DNA of 64,000 nucleotides from Aspidiotus rigidus (Eukaryota; Arthropoda; Insecta; Hemiptera; Diaspididae): the NCBI GenBank assembly GCA_035079385.1, contig JAVHKY010000008.1, forward strand, positions 6,308,001 through 6,372,000, read 5' to 3'. A model generated the notes under the pieces. The model was not told the DNA's origin. It ran no database searches and saw only the letters and a program-made list of their open reading frames with translations. Below are positions 44,832 through 57,307 of this stretch, piece by piece (positions within the stretch are counted from its first letter, which is position 1; each line of letters begins with the position of its first letter). The translations under genes were made by a program, and so were the position numbers.

Positions 44832-45330
44832 GCAAAAAATACCAAAAATCATGGTCCTCCAGGTTGAAAAACTGGACTTTCTCGATTATTTGTCACTTCC
44901 AGAACGTTCCAGCGGCTGGAGAATTTTTTGACCATTTTTTTTTTCGAACTCGGCGGACGCGCTACATCATAATCGACCTAGTTAATGAACGAAATACCAA
45001 AACTCGCAGTCCTCCAGGGTAAAAAAGTGGATTTTCTCGATTATTTGTCATTTCCAGAACCATTCCAGCGACTGGAGAATTTTTGGACTGTTTTTTTCGA
45101 ACTCGACAAACGTGTTTACATTATAATCGACCTAGTTGATGGACGAAATACCAAAATTCACAGTCCTCCGGGGTGAAAAAGTGGATTTTCTCACTTCTCT
45201 ATTGTTTTCAGACTGTTTTACCGACTGGAGAATTTTTGGACTATTTTTCTCAATCTAACGCACTCCACCTAACCCGTGGATGTGTTTACATAAGAATTGA
45301 CCAAATCGATAAACGAAATACTGAAAATAT
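44832..45330. repeat. About 155-bp tandem repeat, three units
   Basis: Units start at AAATACCAAAAATCATGGTC (44835), GAAATACCAAAACTCGCAGT (44989) and GAAATACCAAAATTCACAGT (45144). Each carries CCTCCRGGKTGAAAAA, TTTTCTC, CGACTGGAGAATTTTT and ATAATCGACCTAGTT. It begins about 75 bp after the Jockey poly(A). Confidence 0.85.
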
Positions 45331-45729
45331 ATTCTTGGTTTACCTACATTCCCATTTCATCCCACGGAGGAGTGCCTACTTTTCAGCTCGAACATTGACC
45401 ATTGATTTCACGCGGTCTATTGCGGTAGCAGTCGTAGTTCACCCCGCTATTGATGGAAAAATCACAGAAATTCATTAAATATTGATTTTTTTGAGAATGT
45501 TTTACCTCACCGAGGACTATGGGTACTAATGTATGTTGTAGTAGAGGGTATGGCGCTTCAAATGAATGATTTTCCCCAAGTGCCTTCTCCCCCCTGATTT
45601 TTTTAAATATTCTAGTTTGAAGTTTTGTTATTGCTAGAAACTAGGGAAAATATGAATTTTTTTTTTTGAAAAAAATACCATGGATGAATGTTTACATAAT
45701 TATACTAAAATGTCCCCAAGTAACTTTGC

Positions 45730-45890
45730 TTTGCGATCATTATTGCCTGAGATACAGCCATTTGGATTTTAGGCCTAGAAATGACTTTGCAGCCCATGTG
45801 GATGAGCTGATGCGTCCAATTTCTTGGGTTTCGAGTTTTCTCATTGGGGACAACATTTTGACGAATATTTGAAACATTTTTCGACGAAGG
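45730..45890 (+). repeat. Dispersed repeat paired with 35805-35960
   Basis: Plus-strand blocks GCCATTTGGATTTTAGGCCT, CAGCCCATGTGGATGAGC and TTTTCTCATTGGGGACAACA match the minus strand of 35805-35960 in order. It is followed by a T-rich degenerate repeat at 46020-46170 built on ATTTTTTCxAGATTTTT. Confidence 0.75.
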
Positions 45891-46249
45891 CCATTCCTCC
45901 CTCCCCCCCCCTCTCCTTACCCAGCTAGAGCCTTTGAAGGGGCAATTTTGATTTTTTTTTCTTTCTATCGGGAATATAACACACAGGTTAACTACGATAA
46001 TTGTCCAAATTTCAAATTTTCTGGATTTTTTTCTCAAACCTCCCTAGCCTTTTATTAGTATTTTTTCTAGATTTTCCACTTTTTTTCAACATTTTTTCCA
46101 GATTTTTTCCGGACTTTTTGAACATTTTTTCGTATTTTTTCGAAATTTTCTAAATTCTTTCAGATTTTTGTGTCGGTTGTTTTAACTCATATGTAGCACT
46201 CACATCAGGTTTTCAATAAGATGTTATACTTGGGAAAATACGGTAATAC

Positions 46250-46990
46250 CATTCCCGTCTACAGCCTCTACGCCGACTCAAGTATCCCTACTTCATTACC
46301 GCCGCCTCAAACTAACCGCCAGCTTCCTCACGACCTCCTAATAATATCCTCAAATCCCTGATATATTCCACCCTCACTCTGAGCAAGAACCCATAGATGA
46401 CCTACATTCCCCTCGTCCCTTTTATTCCCTCAACCCCTCTGCGGCTCCTCACCTCATCCCAAAATAATTTGCGATCTCACAAGCCTCGCTCGTCTATCAA
46501 CCACTTCCTCAATTTACCAAACACATTTTAACGAAATTCTGGAAACCTTTCACGAACCACCCTGTCCCTCCTCTCTCCCCCTATTACTTCATTTCCGATC
46601 ATCTACGAATCCTCAAAATTTTTCCAGACGCTCTTTTCCTCATCTTCTTTTTTACCGACCTCTGCCACCTTCTATTCTAATTCTACCTCAGTGCCCGGCT
46701 ACAAGAGTTCCAGGAGACGAAAAAATCGATAAAGCAGCCAGACCCTAGTCAACACCTCTTTCCTTCCCTACATTAAGAAACCCATCACCCAAGCCTGGTT
46801 CACTCATTGGTCTAATCTCAAATCTCACTAGCCCAAATTAAAAATATTCTCATCTCCAAGGCTCCTCAAATCAACAGCCGCAGAGAGAAAATACATAGTC
46901 ATCACTCAATCTAATTCCCTCTCTGAAATCTTAACTCAACATCCCCGAGCTCGTAACCCTGATGACAAGCTGCCGAGAACTTATTAATTG
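46250..46990 (+). pseudogene. Highly decayed retroelement RNase H region
   Basis: A pyrimidine-rich block whose plus strand gives VPGDEKIDKAARP near 46712-46750, resembling the RNase H box (xPGNExADxAAK) of non-LTR elements, then LRNPSPKPGSL in one frame and LPYIKKPITQAWFTHW in another, the latter like the post-RNase H tail. No continuous frame remains. Confidence 0.4.
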
Positions 46991-46999
46991 AAAAGAGAA

Positions 47000-49360
47000 A
47001 AAAAAAACTCATGAGGCCGCGTTGGTTGTGCACACAAATTTTAATGACTTTCCTAGATTTTCTTTCAATTCTACTTTCTAAACTTTTTTACGTTTATCGA
47101 TTTCATTCCGCCCAAATTTCGAACAATCTTGTTTTGCGTTCATTGTTTGACTGACAAAAATTCAAGTCCTTTCTATAAACAGCGTTGTAATAAACTTTTG
47201 CATTGTACATCGTACTATCAGTTTATCTGGAAGTACAAATATACGATATATTACACTCGTATCGAATAATCCCATAGTTCAGAATAATATTTTCAAACTA
47301 GTCGAAAAGGCTAATTTATGAATCACCCAAGCGGTAGAAAAGTAAACACTCGTAATACACACAAGGTAAACTTTTTGACGTCATCATACAAATAAATTTT
47401 TTGAACTTTTATTATGAAGGATATTATTTTGTATGTTTATACTTCACTATGTCACAAGCCATCTTCGCCTCTTTCATAGAAATTGATGATCAAATACACG
47501 GTAAAAGTTAATTAAAAATCGTTTGCGTATTTTGGATGGGCTATTGGACTACTGGATTACTAAAACAACCGAATACCGAGGCAATATTTCAGCAGTTCTA
47601 ATTGATTTTGTACATTATGAGTTTTCACGTAGTTCCTCTGTCCTAATTTTCTCGCTCCCGGGGTACGAGCCGACTATACACGTGTATAAAGGATGCATAC
47701 ATGTCGCAACAGATTAGAGAATTTGAAGATTTTCGGGAGGAGAAAGAAGAGGAGAATGGAAAAGTAGCTAGCTCTGGAAAATAAGTCATTTGGAAAGGGT
47801 ATATTGGCCAGTGATTTTGATTTGAATGACAGGAAATATTGTGAGCTACGACATGATTTGAGTAACTGATGTGATCTCTAGGGTTCCTGGATATCGACTT
47901 GACATCTAATGGTTTGTCGGATTAAATTCAGGAAATTACGAGTTTCAATCTGTTACAAAAAAATAAATTAAGGGCCATAGCATCTTTTAGAATCCGCGAT
48001 CTCTGCTGCTTTTAGAGGTATAAATAAGTGCTCTCCTCCTTCCATGTACTTCTCAGCTAACCTACCTCTCCCTCCGTTCTTCAGTCAAGATTTCTGAAAA
48101 TCCAATTCGTATGCACTTCTCGGGACATTTTCCCGGGCCTCTCAAAATAGACCATCCATCCTGTCTACTCCTTTATGACATTTGTAATTCACTAATGACG
48201 TCACATCCTGATGACATCAGATCCTATTCGAAGTCATAAATTTTCTCAAACTCACCTCTAATTTTCGTAAGTCCTTCCTGCACGGGGGTGCCTCTGATAA
48301 TGTTACTTCCTTATTTCAAGCCCTCCTCACCGGTAATTTTGGTGAGACCCAGAACTAGGTCAAGGTCAACCTTTAGATTGTATTTTTTTTTCAGAATCTG
48401 TCCTAGAAAGAATTTAGGCTGAGAACCTTTTCCTTATATTGTAGGAACCTCCCTCAGCTACGCTCATCTGAGGATCCTTAGAATCTACATCAACAAAAAA
48501 TACAACGATACTTTTTATCTATACAGCTTGGAACTAATATTTCCTTTACCCTTTACAGAAAATGAAATCTCTCCTGATGACGTTAAAATTCGGCCCTCCT
48601 GCACATGGGTACAACTCAAAATTTTCGTATATTCTCCGTTGAAGTTCAGAGATTGAAACTGTTTCAAATCCAGCGAGTTCCTTCAACGAACATACAGCTG
48701 TAGAGGCAAGCTTTTTCCATTTTCGCGTCTCCAAGTCTGGAAAGAGGAATAAGGTACTCAAAAAATTCTCTAACCCTCGACGACAAGAAGACCTTGAGAA
48801 TAAATTTCGAGCTTGAATTAGTATAAAAAATATGAGACATGACCCGCTAAAGAGGGCGACAGGACGGGGAAATTCCCAACACTGCGCTGCCAATAATCGT
48901 TCTCATTTCTAGAGACAGCTCAAATTACTATTCTTATCTTTTTGTACAAAACTTTGTTCCATATCAACGTCATAACTTATATGAACCACATTTCTAGATT
49001 TTACAACTCATTTGACTGAGACAAAGGTATGATTTTTTCATACCTGGTTTTTTAAGAAGGGTTTCACAACTCAAGCTAATAAATAAGGATGAATTTACAC
49101 ACACATAAAGAAGTAAATTTGTCTACAATTTTTACGGACCGATCTACACTTAAAGCAATTGTAACTAGGCAAGTTCCGAATCTCATTAAAATAAAGATAA
49201 GATAATGGTATTCCTCAAAATAGCCCCTTCGAAAAACTAGATATGCAATTTTTCATACACAAATTGACTTAGCCCCTTCAATAAGCCACATAAGCGACAC
49301 TTCAAAAAACCCCGTAAGACTCAGAATGTCTTTGTAAGGTATTCCAAGTCCCCTCCTATT
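47000..49360. other. No assignable gene
   Basis: The frame at 48546-48893 (minus, 115 codons) is the longest; it has a hydrophobic start but no family signature or splice partner. TGACGTCA palindromes occur at 47376-47383 and 48196-48203. Nothing else is recognised. Confidence 0.4.
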
Positions 49361-49366
49361 ATATAT

Positions 49367-49415
49367 AGCTCCAAAGTCCGGGCCTGTGACGTCTCAATTT
49401 GATGACGTTGTAGGT
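49367..49415. repeat. CRE-palindrome dispersed repeat, copy 3
   Basis: AGCTCCAAAGTCCGGGCCTG is followed by TGACGTCTCAATTTGATGAC; here the first palindrome is broken to TGACGTCT. Upstream, CAAGTCCCCTCCTATTATAT matches the AGTCCCC blocks near 21640 and 39840. Confidence 0.7.
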
Positions 49416-49419
49416 CCAC

Positions 49420-51715
49420 CTTATGACGTCGCGGTCTACATTTTTCAGATTCCACGTGCTCCATAAAACTGGTTCTCTGCCACACCTCGTTCAACTCCGT
49501 TAAAGAATCTGTGAGTTTTTTATGTCTTTACCGGCATCCCAGCCGTCTACTGGAAATCTGTAAGTCCAAGTCCGAGTTGATCTTCCTCTCTGTCCCCCAG
49601 AAAATTTGTGAGGAATCCTTGACTCTCAAGCCAAATCGGATCCCAAGGAAAATCTACCATCAAGCTCACACTAAAATTCTTCTTTGTAACTTCAGGATTG
49701 TAATTATGAATCTGCGATCTCCCTGAAAATCTAAATACCCTCCGCTTTCTGGCTCTGCCTTGACACTTGAATAAACATGAAGTTTCACAATTACGAGACT
49801 TATTTGCGACCATAAATCGGTAAATCAAGGCTGGACAACTTGATGTGACGAGTGAGCCAAAGAATGATCAGAGGCTTTCTTCAAAGATTTCACGTACATT
49901 TCCTACTATTGGCGCATGTAACTTCCATTCCCCCTTTCTGTCTTCATGGCCATAAGTAGCAACATAGTTCCGTTCGCGTCGATCAAACCTTCCTAGCGGC
50001 AATTGGAGGAACGACACGATAGCAGCTCTAGGAAAGCATCATGAAAGAATCTGAATTTTTCCATAAGAAAAAATTCTGATATTCTTTTCTAGAGGGGTTG
50101 AACGGTACCCAAGTCCCTCACCCTGTCTTTACAGCTCAAGGATTTTCTAAACCGTCTTTCCAAACGATAGGCAATTTTTTCGTAGAACTCCAAAATTAAT
50201 TGTCACTTGAAAGAAGTGCGAGTAAGTTATATGTATATTGGTGTAAATTTTCGTATGGTATACACAAAACCTATCAACATCGGTATTGACCAATATGTCT
50301 TTTGAGAACGTGAATAACTTTGCGAAAATTTCTCTACACCAATTTAGCGGTTCTAGATTATTAGAATTATACGAGAATTACATGACTCTCTAAGAGAACA
50401 AATCACAACGGGACTTACGGAACGCTGATATTATCTATTACATGTATTTTAGCGAACAAATTGGAAATCCATCGGAACCGCAATTCCAAAATATCGTCCG
50501 CCTCGAGAGAGCAATAATGCGAACGTAATCAGTTTTATTGTCATTGCAGTCGACAAAGTGACATCATCAGAAAAGGTAGTGGGAAACGCAAATTTAACAA
50601 TACGAGCATAACAAGGAGTTTCGTTCGTAGGGTACCTAAATGAAATTTTCGTGTTCTATCGAGAATCACGATACATCATATACGTATGTACTTCGTTACA
50701 TTTGACCAAACCGAGATTACTGCACTAAAACTACAGTCTGATGAAAAAGAGGAAAGAAAAAATAAAAGGTCAATACTTAACGGTCAAATGATGCAGAAAA
50801 ATCACGGTCCCTACAGACAATGAAGTGTGCACGAAACGTCAACTTTTCTTGCTTTTAGTATCGGTGCAAAGCTCGCAAAAGCATCAAGATGTATAGTATT
50901 CAATAACTCGGAAGAAAGTGCTTAACATTAGTCTCGGCAACACTCGTTATTATTTACGGTTCTCCGTTTTTATGATGCTACGAAGCTACAAATACGACTG
51001 AAGCAACAACTAAATTTGCTCGAATGCACGAATCAAATTACTCGTAACCATTTCGCCACTCATATTTATGCAGTCGTAAGTATTCCTTACGCGCGTCTCT
51101 TTCCACCTTTTCTCATTTAGAATCGTATACAAACACGATCTCCCACTCTTCGAGAAATGCACTTTATACAAAACTGCACAGACGACGATAAGGAAAACAA
51201 ACTTTCCCCTTCGAAATCCTGAGCCGACGATGAATTTTCACATCTTTTATTACGTATAAACTAGTCAGAGATTTTGTTTTCTCTCGCGAAGATTTACTGA
51301 AAACTTTAATGCTATACATTCATCTTACCTTTGTGTTGATCCGGGGAGGATAAGTGGGCAGAAATTATGAGTCTCGTGTAAAGACAGAAAACACGGTAAC
51401 ACATACACACAGAAAGAATATTCAACAAGCTGTTAGTACGATTACGCACACGGAGATTATTTTACACAAGACGAAAATTAAGAAAAGACACTCGCGACGA
51501 CAGATACAAATTGAAACGAATTCACAATTTTTTGCCGAGAAAATTATTGAAAAACACTTGAAATATTTGAAAATTTACACCAAACTCTCGTCGTAGAAAT
51601 TTCGATAACTTTTCAAGAAATTCGTAAAACTAACGAACACGTAAATATCGACGAAAAAGGTACGAGTAACTTTTCGACAACGTAAAATACACGTCCCGAC
51701 GACCACGCCGTTTTC
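49420..51715. other. No assignable feature
   Basis: Unique AT-rich sequence with short unrelated frames; no repeats, terminal inversions or splice pairs stood out. Confidence 0.45.
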
Positions 51716-51719
51716 ACAT

Positions 51720-51900
51720 TACTGAATTACAGTCGCGGATTTGAAGCACGCTTTCTCAGTCGGTCGTATTTGACTTCGGCGTCGCGCGCCAAAAGTTGTA
51801 AACGACGACGTGCGATCATCATCGTCATCCCCCATCCCTTCGAGGGCGACGACGGAGTGACGCGGCATCGAACGTCGTAAATTGGTACGTCTTTCTTTAA
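51720..51900. promoter_or_regulatory. Local CpG-rich block, possible promoter/5' exon
   Basis: This roughly 180-bp stretch is dense in CG (for example GTCGCGCGCC and GACGACGTGCG) within AT-rich surroundings. It contains an initiator-like TCAGTC with A at 51758 and a donor-like ATTG|GTACGT at about 51892. No TATA or DPE fits. It could be the start of a gene that lies outside what I can recognise. Confidence 0.25.
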
Positions 51901-52165
51901 CATTTATACACTACGTATTTTTCGTTTACAGCATACATGGACACCCCAAACGTGCACCCTCGACTGAGAACAGACGATTTGTACAGATCACTAGTTGAGT
52001 TGTGAGCTTTTTAATGGGAAGGGAAAACTTAGTAGTAAAAATCGAGACGAGTATAATGTTACATTTCATTTTATATATGATCGTTTTTGTATCCTATATA
52101 GGGGCAGTGTTCTGAGAACGAATTGATACGAAAAAAAAAACGAAGGCCAGAGTATTGACTCTGAC

Positions 52166-52357
52166 TTATAAATGCCAAATACGAGCGTTGACATCAAAAA
52201 TTACGTCAGAATTAAAACGAAATTGAAATAATAAAGTTGAATGATTACGTAGACCAATAAAGCATGCAAGAAATACCAAAAAAATGCCGATAAAATAAAA
52301 AATCGGTAACATCGGGAACCGCACTTTGTTTGAGACCGACTTTGGCGCGAGCAAATC
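52166..52357 (-). CDS. Candidate terminal exon with one membrane segment
   Basis: On the minus strand an acceptor TTATGTTTCAG| at about 52358 opens a frame of 63 residues: DLLAPKSVSNKVRF, then a hydrophobic segment (MLPIFYFIGIFLVFLACFIG), then a polar tail ending RIWHL and a stop. The pattern fits the last exon of a membrane protein, but the upstream exon is not identified. Confidence 0.28.
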   Translation of the reverse strand, partial: DLLAPKSVSNKVRFPMLPIFYFIGIFLVFLACFIGLRNHSTLLFQFRFNSDVIFDVNARIWHL

Positions 52358-52399
52358 CTGAAACATAAAACAATGAAATACTGTAAATTTCTTTTGCAT

Positions 52400-54180
52400 T
52401 TAAAAAAGAATAAATAACAAAATGATATATACGAACAGTGAATGCCAATAATACTTAATATCAATAGCGGTATAGAAAAATGAAGGAAAAAAAAGGAGAT
52501 GTAAGTTTGAAAAATACCAATATCCAACATACGGTTTCATTTCAAAGAATGATATCAAACTATAAGTTCTTGGGTGACCAATATATTAGCATACTTGGGA
52601 CACAATGATAATACCGTAAGTAATAACAACAAAAATTAACTCGTGATTTTCGAAGGTAGGTACGAGTATCAACATTATAAGATAAGAGATAAACGAATAA
52701 ATTTTTGCTTCTTCATTTATGAAAAAAAAACCTAGGTATCGTATGGTTTCTTATAATTTTGTTTGCATCGCAGTTTGTAATAAACGACTTTGATTTTCGT
52801 TCACAATACACGGAGATCCGATACCGCCATTAATCTTTACAGATCACTATAGTCGCGTTCTAAATTAGCTTACAAAAAAAAAAAAAAAATAAGTAAACTT
52901 CAAAAAAAAAAGAGATGTCTATAAGTTACTTCGTATTTTCCATCAAACGACAACGATGAAACAAAAACTGACAAATACCAGTAGGTCTGACACGAATGAA
53001 CAGTTTTTGGAAATAATGGGAATTATAAAAGAATGGAGAAACCCGAGAACAAAATGAAATTTGTTCTTCTCCGGATTCAAAGAGAAATGTAGACAGGTTT
53101 TACAAACAAAGCAAAATTGGAATGATAATAGAAACTTCTTTTTATCCTTCTTAATTGCTACAGCATGAACTTCCAAAACATCGAAATTTTGAAGCGAAAA
53201 TTAGGACAAACTAAGTACCAAGTGATTGAAGATTTGTGACCTACGAAAAGATCAACAAACTAAGTTAATATGAGTATAATATCTAGGCCTATTTAAGGCC
53301 TGTACGAAAAGAAAGAAAACATTCTCATTGCGCACTATCACGTGCTACAATCCCAATAATCTTCGACAGTTCCTGAGATCGATCACTCAAATACCCTCAT
53401 TCAAAATCATCAAGATAGTAGCAACCGTAGGTATGTAGATGATAAAAAATGGTAACCCAAAGCATCAGGAATTGCGAAAAAAAGTTGTAGCGAACTAAGT
53501 AACTTAGGTATTTGAAAGCTTATAGGTACCGTAAATTCTGAAATTGCGTTCTGGTGCGAATTCATTCATCTCGTTTTGCCCAATCTTGCAGTATTTAGAA
53601 TGGCGAGTCATATTGAAGAGCTGGATTTTCACACTGATAGGAAAATGAATGTAGTAGCATTCCGGGTACCGCGGTACTTGTGTGCGTTCGTTCAATCATT
53701 AACAAATCTACGTAGGATATTTTAATCAGTGGGTAGTGATGTAAGATACCGCCGAGATTATTATTGTAAGTAATATAGATGAATCTGGAAGAACATGATG
53801 ATTGAAGTAATCAGAATTTTGTCTAAGTAATGTTGAGACTTACTTTCTTGGTTACAATTACAGCCATTGCTTGAATAATTGATCGTTGGCACAAAAAAGG
53901 TAACGTTTGTATGGGTAGGTATATAGCGTACCCATTATCAACTAGAGAATGATAGTTAGGTACTGGCTGGGTAGAAGATGAGCCTCTCAGTAAAGAAAAT
54001 CAAATTACGTACGAAACCACAATAACTTGAAAAACATTACGCAGAGTAAGGACTGCACGCAAAGCTTGTTCCAGAAAGATGATAATGGACAATATTAACA
54101 AGGAGTCACAACTCACAAGTCTTAGCAATAGCAAGAAGATTGAAGAATCACTGCAGACTGCACTGCGGAAGCGGAAAGTG
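52400..54180. other. No assignable feature
   Basis: AT-rich unique sequence with homopolymer A runs (about 52873-52888); no supported gene. Confidence 0.45.
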
Positions 54181-54726
54181 GGCTGGTGCCACCAGAGTAT
54201 TGCAGCCGAAAAATTCGGCTTCGGCTTACGGCTGAAGCTGACGACCTTCAAAAATTTGGATTCGGCTTACGGCTTATGGCTGATCAGAAAAATTCGGCTG
54301 GCTTTCGGCTGACTTATGGCTGGCTGATCACTGATTTTTTGGCGGGATTTCAGCTGATTTTCGGCTGATTTTTGGCTGGCTGATGATTTTGTTGTCGGTT
54401 TGTTGCAACCAGGGAATGAAAAACGTAACAAAAATATGAATCTGTGTTCTGTGGATTGAGTGACAAACTGACAAACGAGGCAGAAAGCCGAAAACATGGT
54501 AAGCCAGACTGTTTCTGAGGGAAGCGTGTAAGTTTGAGGTTTGAGCATCAAAATTTTCGAGATCAATTCATTGAATTCAATTCACATATGAAAAAATGAG
54601 TTTGGAATTGGAAGTGGCACAAGTTATTCTTTCTCCCGATCAATATGATTTTAATCTGGTTGTCGATTCTTTATGACGACCCATTTTGAAAATCGCCGGG
54701 GCCCGGGAATACACACAACACAAGCA

Positions 54727-55495
54727 CGCAACAGACGAGAGGATGTGCGAAGTACTAATCGAAAGTCTCCTCGTGCCTTATCAATTCGTTTCGTTCGCCG
54801 TATGTCATACTCGGAGTAAGAGGCGAGTAAGAGTGATGCCGCAGGACTTTGAAATATTTTCGTACTTCTTGGACTTGGAAATATTTTCAACTGTTGGACT
54901 TGGAATTATTTTCCAATGGGGGGAGGGGGGACTTTGAAGTATTTTCATAAATGGACTTGTAAAATTTTTCAAGTGTTGGACTTGGAATTATTTTCCAATT
55001 GTTGGACTTTAAAATATTTTCATACTTCTTGTTTCTAAGTCCAAGAATTGAAAATGAAAAATTTCACACATATATGAAAATATTTCAAAGTCCCACAATT
55101 TGAAAATAATTTCAAGTTCGACAGTTGAAAATAATTTTAAGTCCCATAATTTGAAAATATTTCAAAATCCAACAATTGGAAAATGATTCCAAGTCCAGCA
55201 GTTGAAAATATTTCAAAGTCCCATAATTTGAAAATAATTCCAAGTCCCACAGTTGAAAATATTTCAAAGTCCAACAATTGGAAAATAATTCCAAGTCCAA
55301 CAGTTGAAAATATTTCCAAGTCCAAGAATTCAAAATGAAAAATTTCAAGTCCTAGAAGTACGATAATATTTGAAAGTCCCGCGGCATCACTCTTACTAAC
55401 CTCTTACTCCAAGTATGGCATACGGCAAACGAAATGAATTGATAAGGCACGAGGAGACTTTCGATTAATACTTCGCACACACTCTCGTCGCAACA
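54727..55495. repeat. Foldback segment inside the hAT element
   Basis: The left arm (54727-54850) and right arm (55370-55495) are inverted copies, with GTGCGAAGTAYTAATCGAAA, CTCCTCGTGCCTTATCAATT and AGTAAGAGTGATGCCGC in both. The interior (54850-55370) is built of roughly 25-bp units GGACTTGGAAxTATTTTCxA on one side and their inverse on the other. The whole could fold into one long hairpin. Frames read inside are repeat translations. Confidence 0.85.
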
Positions 55496-55692
55496 GAGTG
55501 CAGACAATATGTCAAAAACACGATTAATATTTAATAGTACTAGTTATAACAGGCAGACTCTGATAACAGGGATCACCAGTTTAAGGACTTACACCAGTTC
55601 AGCTCGATACTGCTAGCCTGCTATACAGATTACAGCCTACAAGGTCGAGAACTGCGTGTCACACGTCATGTCATTTCGCGCGTACGAGAAAT

Positions 55693-56069
55693 CTGCCGTA
55701 CAAAGTAGAACGGACGTATATGCGAAAACAACGATCACCGAGACGAGGCGTTCGGATCAATGGGCTGTATGTGTGATGGTAACGAAGCTTCGTATTCACA
55801 TACCACTACTATCACAGTCGATTGCATATCAATGCATATACGCCCTTTTTTGGACGTATATGCATCGCGAGGTGAAAAAATGTATTGTATCTGAAGATTG
55901 AGCACTTATTGAAGAAAATTATTAGAATTATCGAATTCTACGTTGAAAATTACTATGAGTGATCAACTTATGCGATCTTAATATCTTTTGAATACATTTT
56001 TAATTTCTTTTTGATACTTTTCCGTGATCGTTGTTTTCGCATATACGTCCGTTCTACTTTGTACGGCAG
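55693..56069. mobile_element. 377-bp MITE of the CTGCCGTACAAAGT family
   Basis: The termini are inverted repeats of about 50 bp: CTGCCGTACAAAGTAGAACG, then GACGTATATGCGAAAACAAC, then GATCAC, inverse at 56020-56069. A 4-bp duplication AAAT lies on both sides (55689-55692 and 56070-56073). In reverse complement its first part matches the left end of 56591-61814 and its last part matches that element's right end, so it is an internal-deletion derivative of the larger element. Confidence 0.9.
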
Positions 56070-57307
56070 AAATAAGCCGAAAATCAGCCGAAAAAATTCG
56101 GCTGAATTTGGCTTTCGGCTTCCAAGAGTAAACATAAAGCTGGCTTTCGGCTTTCGGCTTAATGGCCGGGAATTCGGCTGAATTCGGCTTTCGGCTTTTG
56201 GCTTTCGGCTGGCTGCAATACTCTGGGTGCCACACTGCCACCGTAACGCGGCATTCCGGCAAAGCTCAAACCAGGCATCCGCTAGGATCGCTGTGATCGA
56301 TAAAAATGATGATAAATGTATGAGGTATCAACTTGGTAAGAGTACCTATACCTACGTGTAATGAAATTCTGATTTTTCAGAAAAACGTTGGTTTGTAAAC
56401 TGATTGTTTTCTCTTTGTAGATGTGATAATTACCATTAAATGAAACTTTGAACACTGGTATGGAGACTTGATTTTACCAGAAAATTAATGATTTTCACAA
56501 GTATTATGATACCTACTCTCACGACCTCCGCGATGCTAGCGCTGCCCGGTTCGACTACGAGCTAAGGAAATTAGGAACTATAAAACAGGTCTGCCGTATA
56601 GGTACAAAGTTGAATTGACCTATGCGAAAACAACGATCGCGGAAAAGTATCAAAAAGAATATAAAAATGTATTCCAAAGATATTAAGATCGCATAAGTTG
56701 CTCACTCACAGCAATTTTCAACGCAGAATTCGATGATTATAATAATTTCAATAAGTGCTCAATCTTCAGATACGGTACATTTTTCACCTTGCGATGCATA
56801 TACGTCCAAAAAAGGGACGTATATATGCACTGATTAAGGCACTGCAGGTATGCGCATCTTTCGATGTAAACAAACAAAATCTGGTGGAGATGCATCCCTC
56901 CGAAATTATTGATAATGCAGAGAATTAGTAATGTTCTTTTTAACTTGATTAATGTCGTCTTTTAACGACGTGTATTAAAAGAAACGTATGAAAAAACTGA
57001 AGAATCATCTTCTGTGGCCGAAAGTGTGATCAAGCGCGCGAAAAAAGAAAACTATCATTGTAATTGGTCTCACCTTTTACTTTAAAGTCTCATCGTTTAC
57101 TGTAAGTAATTTCTCTAGATGTAATTAGGTATTGGTTTAATATCATTCAATTAAGTATTTTTGAACACTTTCTGTTCTCACAGTTGTGGGCAACGACTGG
57201 CTTGACAAGGAATTTACCCCCAAACGAAATTTACGCGTCATATCAATGCGATAGGTATCAAGGAAATACCCGTATCGAGATCGAGAATTGAAATCTTTCA
57301 TTAAAGA

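Larger units (their letters stand above)
54193..56225. mobile_element. Non-autonomous hAT element, 2033 bp
   Basis: The termini are CAGAGTATTGCAGCC and its perfect inverse GGCTGCAATACTCTG. They are flanked by an exact 8-bp duplication GGTGCCAC (54185-54192 and 56226-56233). CAGAG-type ends with 8-bp duplications define the hAT superfamily. Subterminal regions are packed with TTCGGCT and AGCCGAA motifs (54205-54390 and 56075-56215), the usual clustered transposase-binding style. It has no transposase; it carries a foldback segment at 54727-55495 and a later 377-bp insertion at 55693-56069. Confidence 0.92.

Noticed and set aside
44677..44931. Frame containing a long Lys run
   Set aside because: It reads through the Jockey poly(A) tail into the tandem repeat.
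55112..55348. Minus-strand frame with regular F/L-rich repeats
   Set aside because: It translates the 25-bp GGACTTGGAAxTATTTTCxA repeats of the hAT foldback; periodicity comes from DNA repetition.
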